Source: Acidovorax sp. (lineage in GTDB: Bacteria > Pseudomonadota > Gammaproteobacteria > Burkholderiales > Burkholderiaceae_C). Taken from it: DNA of 64,000 nucleotides. The DNA lies in the NCBI GenBank assembly GCA_031277855.1, contig JAITLO010000025.1:82716-146715 (forward strand). The letters run 5' to 3'. The notes under the pieces are model-generated. The model was not told the DNA's origin, searched no databases, and saw only the letters and a list, made by a program, of their open reading frames with translations. This document shows, piece by piece, positions 17,723 through 25,156 of the stretch (position 1 is its first letter; each line of letters starts with the position of its first letter). A program made the position numbers and the translations under genes.

Positions 17723-17914
17723 TCTGACCTGGGTAGCGCCAGTTTTATAGGTTGTGGGTGATACCGACGCTCCGGGAAACGCCTTCTTGGCTCACCTTCG
17801 TAGCCTTGCATGGATAGCTGATACGCCAGCGCTTGTTTGCACCACGGTGGCAGGCAAGCCCTCTACCATCTGCGCAATGCCCACCCTTTTTGCACTGCCA
17901 CATTGCCCGCATTG

Positions 17915-18988
17915 ATGACTTCCCGACTGCCCACTTCCCTGTCGCTGCGCCGCAGCCTGATTGCCCTGGTGCTGGGCTTGGCCATGGCCGCCATTTTTGT
18001 GGCCGACACCATGACGGAATATGCCGTGGCTGCGGCCGTGTTCCACACCGCCGTCATCCTGGTCGCGGTGCGCTGGTTCAGTCCTCGCACCGTGGTGGGG
18101 CTGACGGTGCTGTGCATTGTGCTGACGGTGGTCAGCTTTGCGCTCACGCCCGGGGGGCTGTACCGCGTGGGCCTGGTCAACACCTGCATCAGCATTCTGG
18201 CCATTGCCATCACCGCCTACCTGGGGCTGAAGATGGTGGCGGCCCAGACGGCAGCCCACGCGGCCCAGGCCCAGTTGCTGCACATTGCACGCGCCACCAG
18301 CCTGGGGGAGTTGACGGCATCCATTGCTCACGAGGTCAACCAGCCGCTGGCCGCCATTGTCACCAGCAGCCAGGCCGGCCAGCGCTGGCTGGGGCAGCAG
18401 CCCCCTCAGCTGGAAAAAGCCAACCAGGCACTGCAGCGCATCCTTGCCGATGCTGAGCGCGCCAGCAATGTCATCACCCGCATCCGCGGCATGGCGCGTG
18501 GCGAGGCCCCGCAGCGCCAGCGCTTTGTGCTGGAAGATGCGGTGCGTGAAATGGTGGCCTTGTCACAGGGTGCACTGGAGCAGCGTGGCATTGCCCTGCG
18601 CTGGGACTTTGCGCCCCATCTGCCCGATGCCTGGGCCGACCGCATCCAGATTCAGCAGGTGGTGGGCAATCTGCTGCTCAATGCCATCGACGCCATCGCC
18701 ACCGACCATGCGCAGCCCGAGATCACCATCACCGCACGCCGCCTGGGCGAAGAGCAGCTGCAGCTGACGCTGACCGACTGCGGCAGCGGCCTGTCGCCCG
18801 CCGTCCAGTCCCATTTGTTCGACGCTTTCTGGACCACCAAATCGCACGGCATGGGACTGGGCCTGACCATCAGCCGCAGCATGATCGAGGCCCATGGCGG
18901 CCGCATCTGGGCAGAGCCTCGCGACCGAGGCGGTCCCGGCACACAGTTTCACATCAGCCTGCCCGCAGCCAAGGACGCCCGCCCATGA
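17915..18988 (+). CDS. Membrane sensor histidine kinase (FixL/DctS-like)
   Basis: 357 aa from ATG 17915. About five N-terminal membrane helices, no PAS or large periplasmic domain, a short coiled linker, then HisKA with SIAHEVNQPLAAIV (His139) and HATPase boxes NLLLNAIDAI, DCGSGL and GMGLGLT. The HEVNQPLAAI H-box is typical of FixL/DctS/StyS-type kinases. The stop overlaps the regulator start (ATGA), so the pair is co-translated. The membrane-embedded sensor region suggests a membrane or energy signal; the target is unknown, with the neighbouring Mg/metal locus one possibility. Confidence 0.9.
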   Translation: MTSRLPTSLSLRRSLIALVLGLAMAAIFVADTMTEYAVAAAVFHTAVILVAVRWFSPRTVVGLTVLCIVLTVVSFALTPGGLYRVGLVNTCISILAIAITAYLGLKMVAAQTAAHAAQAQLLHIARATSLGELTASIAHEVNQPLAAIVTSSQAGQRWLGQQPPQLEKANQALQRILADAERASNVITRIRGMARGEAPQRQRFVLEDAVREMVALSQGALEQRGIALRWDFAPHLPDAWADRIQIQQVVGNLLLNAIDAIATDHAQPEITITARRLGEEQLQLTLTDCGSGLSPAVQSHLFDAFWTTKSHGMGLGLTISRSMIEAHGGRIWAEPRDRGGPGTQFHISLPAAKDARP

Positions 18989-19626
18989 GCAGCACATCCT
19001 CCCCCTCGACACCACCCGCCATGGTCTATGTGGTGGACGACGACAGCTCGGTACGCGCCGCCGTCGAAGACCTGCTGGCCTCCGTCGGCCTGGCCGTGCA
19101 AGGCTTTAGCTCCACGGCCGAGTTCACCGAGCATTGGCACAACACCACCCACGCGCTGCCCTGCTGCCTGGTGCTGGACATTCGCATGCCCGGCCAAAGC
19201 GGCCTGGAATTCCAGCGCCAGATGCAAGAGCTGGGCGTGGATCTGCCCGTGATCTTTGTCACCGGCCATGGCGACATTCCCATGAGCGTGCAGGCCATGA
19301 AAGGCGGTGCCATCGAGTTTCTGACCAAGCCTTTTCGCGAGCAGGAGCTGCTGGATGCCATTCAGCAAGGCATAGAACTGGACCGCACCCGCCACGCCCA
19401 AACCCAGACCGAGCAAACACTGCGCGCGCAATGGGACAGTCTTTCCACCGGCGAACAAGACGTGGTGCGCGGCGTGACCGCAGGGCTGCTGAACAAACAG
19501 GTGGCCGCCGATCTGGGCGTGAGCGAAATCACCGTCAAAGTGCGCCGCGCCCAGGCCATGCGCAAGCTGCAGGTCAAGACCTTGGCTGAGCTGGTGCGCG
19601 TAGTGGATCGGTTGACACCCCCCTGA
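18985..19626 (+). CDS. FixJ-family response regulator
   Basis: 213 aa. Receiver with VYVVDDDSSVR, acceptor Asp65 (VLDIRMPGQSG), Thr and Lys motifs FVTGHGD and FLTKPF. The C-terminal LuxR-type HTH has LSTGEQDVVRGVTAGLLNKQVAADLGVSE-like spacing and a recognition helix containing TVKVRRAQAMRKL. Pairs with the kinase it overlaps. The final codons and TGA stop (19624-19626) lie within a copy of the stop-codon-linked repeat, so the repeat encodes the last Pro-Pro. Confidence 0.92.
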   Translation: MSSTSSPSTPPAMVYVVDDDSSVRAAVEDLLASVGLAVQGFSSTAEFTEHWHNTTHALPCCLVLDIRMPGQSGLEFQRQMQELGVDLPVIFVTGHGDIPMSVQAMKGGAIEFLTKPFREQELLDAIQQGIELDRTRHAQTQTEQTLRAQWDSLSTGEQDVVRGVTAGLLNKQVAADLGVSEITVKVRRAQAMRKLQVKTLAELVRVVDRLTPP

Positions 19627-19720
19627 GTCGCCTTCGGCGCCTTCCCCCCGCTCTCGCATCGCTACGCGCTGCGGGCAGGGGGACGCTGCCAGCGCGGCGG
19701 GGCGGCCCTTGCGCGGCAGC
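19617..19720 (+). repeat. Stop-codon-linked repeat, copy 2 (overlaps a coding end)
   Basis: ACCCCCCTGAGTCGCCTTCGG starts inside the response-regulator gene and its TGA is the gene's stop codon. A variable insert follows, then GGGGACGCTGCC and GGGGCGGCCCTTGCGCGGCA. Confidence 0.85.
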
Positions 19721-19768
19721 CCTGACATGAGGGCGTGTCCGTTTTATGCGCAGCGCCCTGGGCTTACT

Positions 19769-19791
19769 CCCTCGCCCCTTCGGGGAGAGGG
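19769..19791. repeat. REP-like hairpin (CCCTC...GAGGG)
   Basis: CCCTCGCCCC-TTC-GGGGAGAGGG forms a compact GC hairpin and is followed by GGGGGTGAGGGG, the widely seen CCCTCACCCC/CCCTCTCCC intergenic element. A partial copy lies at 44048-44083. The 427-bp gap 19627-20053 is filled by this, copy 2 of the stop-linked repeat, copy B of the 101-bp repeat, and the tRNA terminator. Confidence 0.6.
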
Positions 19792-19852
19792 CGGGGGTGA
19801 GGGGCTGCCAGCCGGAGCGGGCCCAAGCAGCGCAGCAGACATTGAACTCACC

Positions 19853-19953
19853 CCACAACGGCCAGACCGCGCTTCAGGCGCGACGCGCGCCCGCGGACAG
19901 TACTGGCGTACGGCAAGGGCGCGCAACAAAGCATGAAGCGCGGTATGGCCGTC
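19853..19953 (-). repeat. 101-bp hairpin repeat, copy B (inverted)
   Basis: Read on the minus strand it matches copies A and C over 101 bases. Where copy A has CAGCGCTGGA/TCCAGCGCTG, this copy has CCGCGCTTCA/TGAAGCGCGG, so both arms changed together. The tip is GTAC-GCCA-GTAC. Confidence 0.85.
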
Positions 19954-20013
19954 ACCAAACGAGACACCAACTGGCCGCGAGGCCAGGAAGCATCAAAAAA
20001 GCAAAATTAAAAA

Positions 20014-20043
20014 ACGAAAAACCCGGCTGTTTGCACAGCCGGG
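20014..20043 (-). terminator. Terminator of tRNA-Gln
   Basis: On the minus strand CCCGGCTGT (20035-20043) pairs with ACAGCCGGG (20022-20030), loop GCAA, followed by TTTTTCGTTTTTTAATTTTG. It begins 11 nt after the encoded CCA. Confidence 0.85.
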
Positions 20044-20053
20044 CTCTATATTT

Positions 20054-20130
20054 TGGCAGGGGAGGAAGGACTCGAACCCTCGCATGCCGGAATCAAAATC
20101 CGGTGCCTTAACCAACTTGGCGACTCCCCT
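20054..20130 (-). tRNA. tRNA-Gln (anticodon TTG)
   Basis: 77 nt including an encoded CCA. Acceptor AGGGGAG pairs with CTCCCCT. The anticodon arm CCGGA-TTTTGAT-TCCGG has anticodon TTG, reading CAA/CAG. The T-arm contains GGTTCGAGTCC. A terminator follows directly. Confidence 0.97.
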
Positions 20131-20209
20131 AGCGAAGCCAAGATTCTAGCATGCATTTTTTTGGTGTTTTTCAAACTTCACCAAAATTTCGCAATCTGCC
20201 GCCACAGAC

Positions 20210-21649
20210 TCACTGCGCCACGGTTTTCACCGGCGTCTTGCGCAGCATGCTGAAGCAGCCCGCCAGCACCGCAAAACAGCCGGACAGCGCCAGCGCATAT
20301 TGCTCGGCCTGGCCGGGCTCACGGTTCCACAGCAAAAAGGCCATGGCCAGCAACACCGCCCCCAGGCCTTGGCCCACATGGCGTGCAGAGCCCAGCATGC
20401 CGCTGGCTGCGCCGCTGCGGTGCAAAGGGGCCGAGGTCAAAATCGTGAAGTTGTTGGGCGACTGAAAAAATGCAAAGCCCATGCCGCACAAGGCCATGCG
20501 CCACACCACATCCCAGTGTGCCGCATTCTGCGGCAGCAGGGCCAGGGCCCACAGGCCCAGGGCGAACATGCCCATGCCCACGCCCCCCAGGCGACCTGCA
20601 GGCCAGCGGCCAATCATGCGCCCCACCCAGGGGGCGGAGAGCGCCAAGGCCAGCGGCCAGGCACTGATCAGCAAGCCAGCCTCCCCGGTGGGCAGGCCAC
20701 GCACTTCGATCAGCAAAAACGGCAGGGCCAGAAAGGCCATGGTCTGGGCGCAAAAAGCGCTGATGGAGGCACACATGGACAGCGCAAACACCGGTATGCG
20801 CAGCAGGTCCAGGGGGAACATGGGGGCGCTCAAGGCCCGCTGGCGCTGCACATACCAGGCCCCTACCCCCACACCCGTGGCCAGCCACAGCACGGCCGGC
20901 CAGGGACTGTCGCCGGGCTGCCAGTGGCTGACGCGGTCCACGCCCAGAAACAGGCTGGCAAACATGGCGATATTCAATCCCCCGTCCAGCCAGGACAGCG
21001 GCTGGCTCAGGGCCTGCTCCGAAGGTTCGGAGCGCGGCAGTGCTTTCAGGCCCAGCCAGCTCACCGCCAGCGCCAGCGGCAGGTGCAAAGCAAACAGCCA
21101 GCGCCAGTCGCCCAGGGAGATCACCGCCGCCGCCACGGCCGGCCCCGCCACAAAGGACAGGGCCACCATCAACGAGTTCAGCGCAATACCCTTGCCCAGC
21201 AGTGCACGCGGGTAGATCAGCCGCACCAGCGAGGCATTGACGCTCAACACTCCCGCAGCCCCCAGCCCCTGCAGCGCCCGTGCGGCAATCAGCCAGGGCA
21301 GCGACGGCGCCAGAAGCGCCCCCACGCTGGCCAGACCAAAAACCACCATGCCCCACAGATAGACGCGGCGGTAGCCCATGCGGTCACCCAGTGCCGCCAA
21401 CGGCAGCAGCAGCACCAGCGAGGCAATCTGGTTGGCATTCACCACCCACAGCGTCTGCGCCGGCGCCACCTGCCACTGGCGTGCCACCTGGGGCAGGGCC
21501 ATATTCATCATGGTGCTGTCCATCACGCACAGCACCAGGCCCAGCAAAATCACCGCCATGGCCACATGGCGCTGTGGCAATGGCAGGCCGTCTACCGGCA
21601 CCGGCTCCTGCGGTTTCTGGGAAAAAGGGGAAATCTCACTCTGACGCAC
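20210..21649 (-). CDS. MFS drug:H+ antiporter, DHA2-like
   Basis: 479 aa with about 14 hydrophobic helices. Motif A is LGDRMGYRRVY after helix 2, motif B/C regions RALQGLGAAGVL and FVAGPAVAAAVIS follow, and helix 1 contains LVLCVMDSTMMNMALP, where the DSTMMNMALP stretch matches the D-x-T-x-x-x-x-A-L-P signature of the QacA/SmvA branch. Predicted to export small organic cations or drugs. No regulator adjoins. It stands alone on the minus strand between tRNA-Gln and the EamA gene. Confidence 0.88.
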   Translation of the reverse strand: MRQSEISPFSQKPQEPVPVDGLPLPQRHVAMAVILLGLVLCVMDSTMMNMALPQVARQWQVAPAQTLWVVNANQIASLVLLLPLAALGDRMGYRRVYLWGMVVFGLASVGALLAPSLPWLIAARALQGLGAAGVLSVNASLVRLIYPRALLGKGIALNSLMVALSFVAGPAVAAAVISLGDWRWLFALHLPLALAVSWLGLKALPRSEPSEQALSQPLSWLDGGLNIAMFASLFLGVDRVSHWQPGDSPWPAVLWLATGVGVGAWYVQRQRALSAPMFPLDLLRIPVFALSMCASISAFCAQTMAFLALPFLLIEVRGLPTGEAGLLISAWPLALALSAPWVGRMIGRWPAGRLGGVGMGMFALGLWALALLPQNAAHWDVVWRMALCGMGFAFFQSPNNFTILTSAPLHRSGAASGMLGSARHVGQGLGAVLLAMAFLLWNREPGQAEQYALALSGCFAVLAGCFSMLRKTPVKTVAQ

Positions 21650-21714
21650 GCACTACGCTTTCATTCAATGCTTCAAAAGGCCAATCGATGCATGAGACTG
21701 GCGCATCCCAGGCC

Positions 21715-21810
21715 AGGGCACCGCGCAAGGGCCGCCCCGCAGCGCCGGTGCCGTCCCCCTCCGGCGCGTAGCGCCTAGAGAGGGGGAAGACGCGCAGCGG
21801 CTCAGGGGTG
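21715..21810 (-). repeat. Stop-codon-linked repeat, copy 3
   Basis: On the minus strand ACCCCTGAGCCGCTGCGCG begins 5 bp after the EamA stop and ends in GGCGGCCCTTGCGCGGTGCCC. Same orientation relative to the preceding gene as all other copies. Confidence 0.8.
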
Positions 21811-21815
21811 TCTCC

Positions 21816-22736
21816 TCACCGCCCCCTCACACTCATCCACATGCTGAGCATGCCGCACAACACCACCCCCGTCATGCCCAGCAGGGATTGCGCATCCGGC
21901 ACCTGGCCAAACAGCAGCCAGCCCACGGCCATGGCAAAACCGATCTGGCTATAGAGAAAAGGCGAGATCACCGAGGGCGTGGCATGCGTGTAGGCCTGCA
22001 ACAAAATCAAATGCCCTACACCGCTGCACAAACCCATGGCTGCCACCGCCAGCCACAGCGGCCCAAATGGCACCGACTGCCAGAACCAGGGCAGCAAAGG
22101 CGTGGTCAGCAGCAATGGCAACCAGGTGGAGTACAGCTGGGTGGTGTGCGGTGCATCCAGCCTGGCCAGGCGACTGCCCAGCAGCAAATAACCGCTGCCG
22201 CTGACCAGCAGCCCCACCGGCAGCAAGGCCTGCCAGCCCAGGGGCTGACCGCTGCGCTCGGGCCGCACGATGACGATGACACAGGCCAGCCCTACGGCCA
22301 GCAGCAACCAGCGCAGCGGGCTGACCCGCTCCTGGTACAGCCAGGCCGAAGCCACCACCACCAGCAAGGGGCAGGCCGACCAGATGGCCGTGAAGTTGCC
22401 CAAGGGCATGCTCTGTATGCAAAAGAAAGCGCACACCGAGGTGGTGATGCCAAACAGCGCACGCGCTGCCTGAAATTTCGGATGGGCCGTGTGCAGCGCC
22501 GCCAGGCCATGCCGTGGCAGCACCAGGGCCGTGGTTACCAGCGCCTGGGACAGAAAACGCAGCCACAGCACCAGCAGCATGGGCAGCCACTGACCGGCAA
22601 ATTTGGTGGCACTGTCCAGCAAGGCAAACAGCGCACAGGCCGTCAGCGTGAGCGCAATACCCAGCAAGGCCGAGCGCGAAACGGGGATGGCATCCCCCGG
22701 TGAAGCGAGGGCAGTCCCCCCGGGCAAGGAGGACAT
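21816..22736 (-). CDS. EamA/RhaT-family (DMT) transporter
   Basis: 306 aa, ten hydrophobic helices in two EamA halves (ALFALLDSATKFAGQW opening the first; GYLLLGSRLARLD opening the second). Helix endings such as GNFTAIWSACPLLVVVASAWLYQERVS are characteristic of drug/metabolite transporters. Substrate unknown; likely metabolite export. Divergent from the radical SAM gene across a 245-bp gap, in which no clear promoter was recognised. Confidence 0.88.
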   Translation of the reverse strand: MSSLPGGTALASPGDAIPVSRSALLGIALTLTACALFALLDSATKFAGQWLPMLLVLWLRFLSQALVTTALVLPRHGLAALHTAHPKFQAARALFGITTSVCAFFCIQSMPLGNFTAIWSACPLLVVVASAWLYQERVSPLRWLLLAVGLACVIVIVRPERSGQPLGWQALLPVGLLVSGSGYLLLGSRLARLDAPHTTQLYSTWLPLLLTTPLLPWFWQSVPFGPLWLAVAAMGLCSGVGHLILLQAYTHATPSVISPFLYSQIGFAMAVGWLLFGQVPDAQSLLGMTGVVLCGMLSMWMSVRGR

Positions 22737-22981
22737 GTGCGTCCACCCTCTCTACAAGAAAAAGCCGGCGCACCATGCACCTTGGCGGCTTGCATTTTAG
22801 GAGCACAGCGCGCTGGCCCTGCATGGCGGTTTTCCGGCAGACAGGCCGCGAGTGGCGATGACAGCCTTCGTTGCCGGCCACGGCACCAAGCCCCCGCAGC
22901 TGCAGCCCCGGCCCCATGCTGGGACAATACAGGCCTGCACCGGGCGCTGCCCCGCCCCGCACCACATCCCCTTTTGCACCC

Positions 22982-24898
22982 ATGACCACGCCCGCACCTG
23001 TCCGTGTGCTGTCGCTCATCCCGCCGATGACGCAGCTGAACACGCCCTACCCTTCCACCGCCTACCTGACGGGTTTTCTGCGTTCGCGCGGTGTGGATGC
23101 GGTGCAGGAAGACCTGGCCCTGGCCCTGGTGCTCCAGCTGCTGTCCAAAGAAGGACTGCAGCAGGTGATCGATCTGGTGCAAGCCCAGTACGACGAGAAC
23201 CCCGATCGCCCCTTCAGCCCGGCCGTGCAAAGCTTTATGGCCCAGCGCGAGCAGTACCTGGCCACCATTGGCAAGGTGATCGCCTATCTGCAGGGCAAGG
23301 ACAGCACGCTGAGCCACCGCATCGTGGGCCGCAACTGGCTGCCCGAGGGCCCGCGCTTTGCCGCGCTGGAGCATTACATCGACGACGGCACGGGCGACCC
23401 GCTGGGCTGGGCCTTTGGCGCCCTGGGCCAGGCCGACCGCGCCAAGCACCTGGCCACGCTGTACCTCAACGACCTGGCCGATGTGCTGCGCGACGCCGCG
23501 GACGAGCGCTTTGAGTTCGTGCGCTATGCCGAATCCCTGGCCGGCAGCCAACCCAGCTTCGAGCCGCTGGCCCAGGCCTTGGCCGCCCCCATGACGCTGG
23601 TGGACGAAACCCTGGCCACGCTGACGCGCAAGGCCATCTGGCGCCAGCGGCCCACGGTGGTGCTGCTGTCCGTGCCCTTTCCCGGCTCAGTGTATGCGGC
23701 GTTCCGCATTGCCCAGACCATCAAGGCCGAGTTCCCCCACATCAAGACCGTGCTGGGCGGCGGCTTTGTCAACACCGAGCTGCGCGAGCTGGCTGAGCCG
23801 CGCGTGTTCGACTACTTTGACTTTGTCACCCTGGACGCGGGCGAGCGCCCGCTGCTGGCCCTGATGGAGCATTTGCGCGGCGAGCGCGGCCGCTCCCGCC
23901 TGGTGCGCAGCTATGTGCGCAACGAACAAGGTGCGGTGCAGTACGTCAACATGATGGAGTCGGACATCGCCTTTGCCGAGGTGGGCACGCCCACCTGGGA
24001 CGGCCTGCCGATTCACGACTATCTGTCGCTGCTGGACATGCTCAACCCCATGCACCGGCTGTGGAGCGACGGGCGCTGGAACAAGCTCACCATCGCGCAC
24101 GGCTGCTATTGGAAGAAATGCAGTTTTTGCGACGTCAGCCTGGACTACATTGGCCGCTACGAGGGCGCCAGCGCCGTGGAGCTGGCCAACCGCATCGAGG
24201 CCATCGTGCAGGAAACCGGCCAGACCGGCTTCCACTTTGTCGACGAGGCAGCTCCACCCAAGGCCTTGAAAGCCCTGGCCACGGAGCTGCTGGAGCGCGG
24301 CAGCGACATCAGCTGGTGGGGCAATATCCGCTTTGAAAAAACCTTCAGCCCCGAGCTGTGCCAGCTGCTGGCCGACAGCGGCTGCATTGCCGTCTCGGGC
24401 GGGCTGGAAGTAGCGTCAGACCGGCTGCTGGCGCTGATGAAAAAAGGCGTGTCCGTAGAGCAGGTGGCCCGCGTGACCAAGGCCTTCAGCGAGGCCGGCA
24501 TTCTGGTGCATGCCTATTTGATGTATGGCTTTCCCACGCAGACCGTGCAGGACACGGTGGACGCGCTGGAATATGTACGCCAGCTGTTTGAGAACGGCTG
24601 CATCCAAAGCGGTTTCTTTCACCGTTTTGCCTGCACCGTGCACTCGCCCGTGGGCCAGAACCCCGAGGAATACGGCGTGCAACTGGTGCCCCTGCCCGAG
24701 GTGACGTTTGCCAAGAACGACATCGCCTTCATCGACCCCACGGGCGTGGACCACGACGCCCTGGGCGCGGTGCTGAAAAAAGCCATCTACAACTTTATGC
24801 ACGGCATCGGTGTGGAAGAGGATGTGCGCAACTGGTTCCCCTTCAAGGTGCCCAAGCCCACGGTGCCGCGCAACAAGATTGCGAAAGCGTTGCGATAA
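22982..24898 (+). CDS. B12-binding-type radical SAM protein with CX4CX2C cluster motif
   Basis: 638 aa from ATG 22982. The N-terminal part resembles a B12-binding-type fold (VRVLSLIPPM, then VVLLSVPFPGSVYAAFRIAQ and TVLGGGFVNTELREL). The radical SAM core starts with HGCYWKKCSFCD; the cysteines are Cys375, Cys380 and Cys383, that is CX4CX2C instead of CX3CX2C. Later core strands include GFHFVDEAAPP, WWGNIRFEK and CIAVSGGLEVASDRLL. Such proteins use a 4Fe-4S cluster and SAM for methylation or rearrangement. No peptide precursor or partner lies alongside, so the substrate is unknown. Confidence 0.85.
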   Translation: MTTPAPVRVLSLIPPMTQLNTPYPSTAYLTGFLRSRGVDAVQEDLALALVLQLLSKEGLQQVIDLVQAQYDENPDRPFSPAVQSFMAQREQYLATIGKVIAYLQGKDSTLSHRIVGRNWLPEGPRFAALEHYIDDGTGDPLGWAFGALGQADRAKHLATLYLNDLADVLRDAADERFEFVRYAESLAGSQPSFEPLAQALAAPMTLVDETLATLTRKAIWRQRPTVVLLSVPFPGSVYAAFRIAQTIKAEFPHIKTVLGGGFVNTELRELAEPRVFDYFDFVTLDAGERPLLALMEHLRGERGRSRLVRSYVRNEQGAVQYVNMMESDIAFAEVGTPTWDGLPIHDYLSLLDMLNPMHRLWSDGRWNKLTIAHGCYWKKCSFCDVSLDYIGRYEGASAVELANRIEAIVQETGQTGFHFVDEAAPPKALKALATELLERGSDISWWGNIRFEKTFSPELCQLLADSGCIAVSGGLEVASDRLLALMKKGVSVEQVARVTKAFSEAGILVHAYLMYGFPTQTVQDTVDALEYVRQLFENGCIQSGFFHRFACTVHSPVGQNPEEYGVQLVPLPEVTFAKNDIAFIDPTGVDHDALGAVLKKAIYNFMHGIGVEEDVRNWFPFKVPKPTVPRNKIAKALR

Positions 24899-24974
24899 CC
24901 CCCCTGAGTCGCCTGCGGCGCCTTCCCCCGGGGGGGACGACAGCTTCGCTGCGGGGCGGCCCTTGCTCGCTGTC
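24899..24974 (+). repeat. Stop-codon-linked repeat, copy 4
   Basis: CCCCCCTGAGTCGCCTGCGG begins at the base after the radical SAM stop codon; it ends GGGGCGGCCCTTGCTCGCTG plus TC. Nearly identical to copy 1. Confidence 0.85.
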
Positions 24975-25103
24975 TGCTGACTTGGGCTGCGCCGGTTTTG
25001 TACGGAGGGGTATCTGCCTCGGTCTTGGGGAATTCCTACACCCTGGACACGCTATCAAGCAAAATTGCCATGAAACGCAGGCGTGGAGCGCTTATCAAGC
25101 TAT

Positions 25104-25142
25104 TAAAAAAAGCCCCAGGGCGCACACCCTGGGGCTTTTTTT
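25104..25142. terminator. Bidirectional terminator between convergent genes
   Basis: AAAAAAA-GCCCCAGGG, loop CGCACA, CCCTGGGGC-TTTTTTT. Stem of 10 bp with A/T tracts on both sides, serving the radical SAM gene on plus and the EF-hand gene on minus. Confidence 0.93.
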
Positions 25143-25156
25143 GCATAGCGCGCGGC

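Noticed and set aside
20313..21778. Long opposite-strand open frames over the MFS gene and many others
   Set aside because: Such frames are expected in GC-rich DNA; their translations are Gln/His/Arg/Gly-rich with no domain, while the listed strand shows clear family motifs.
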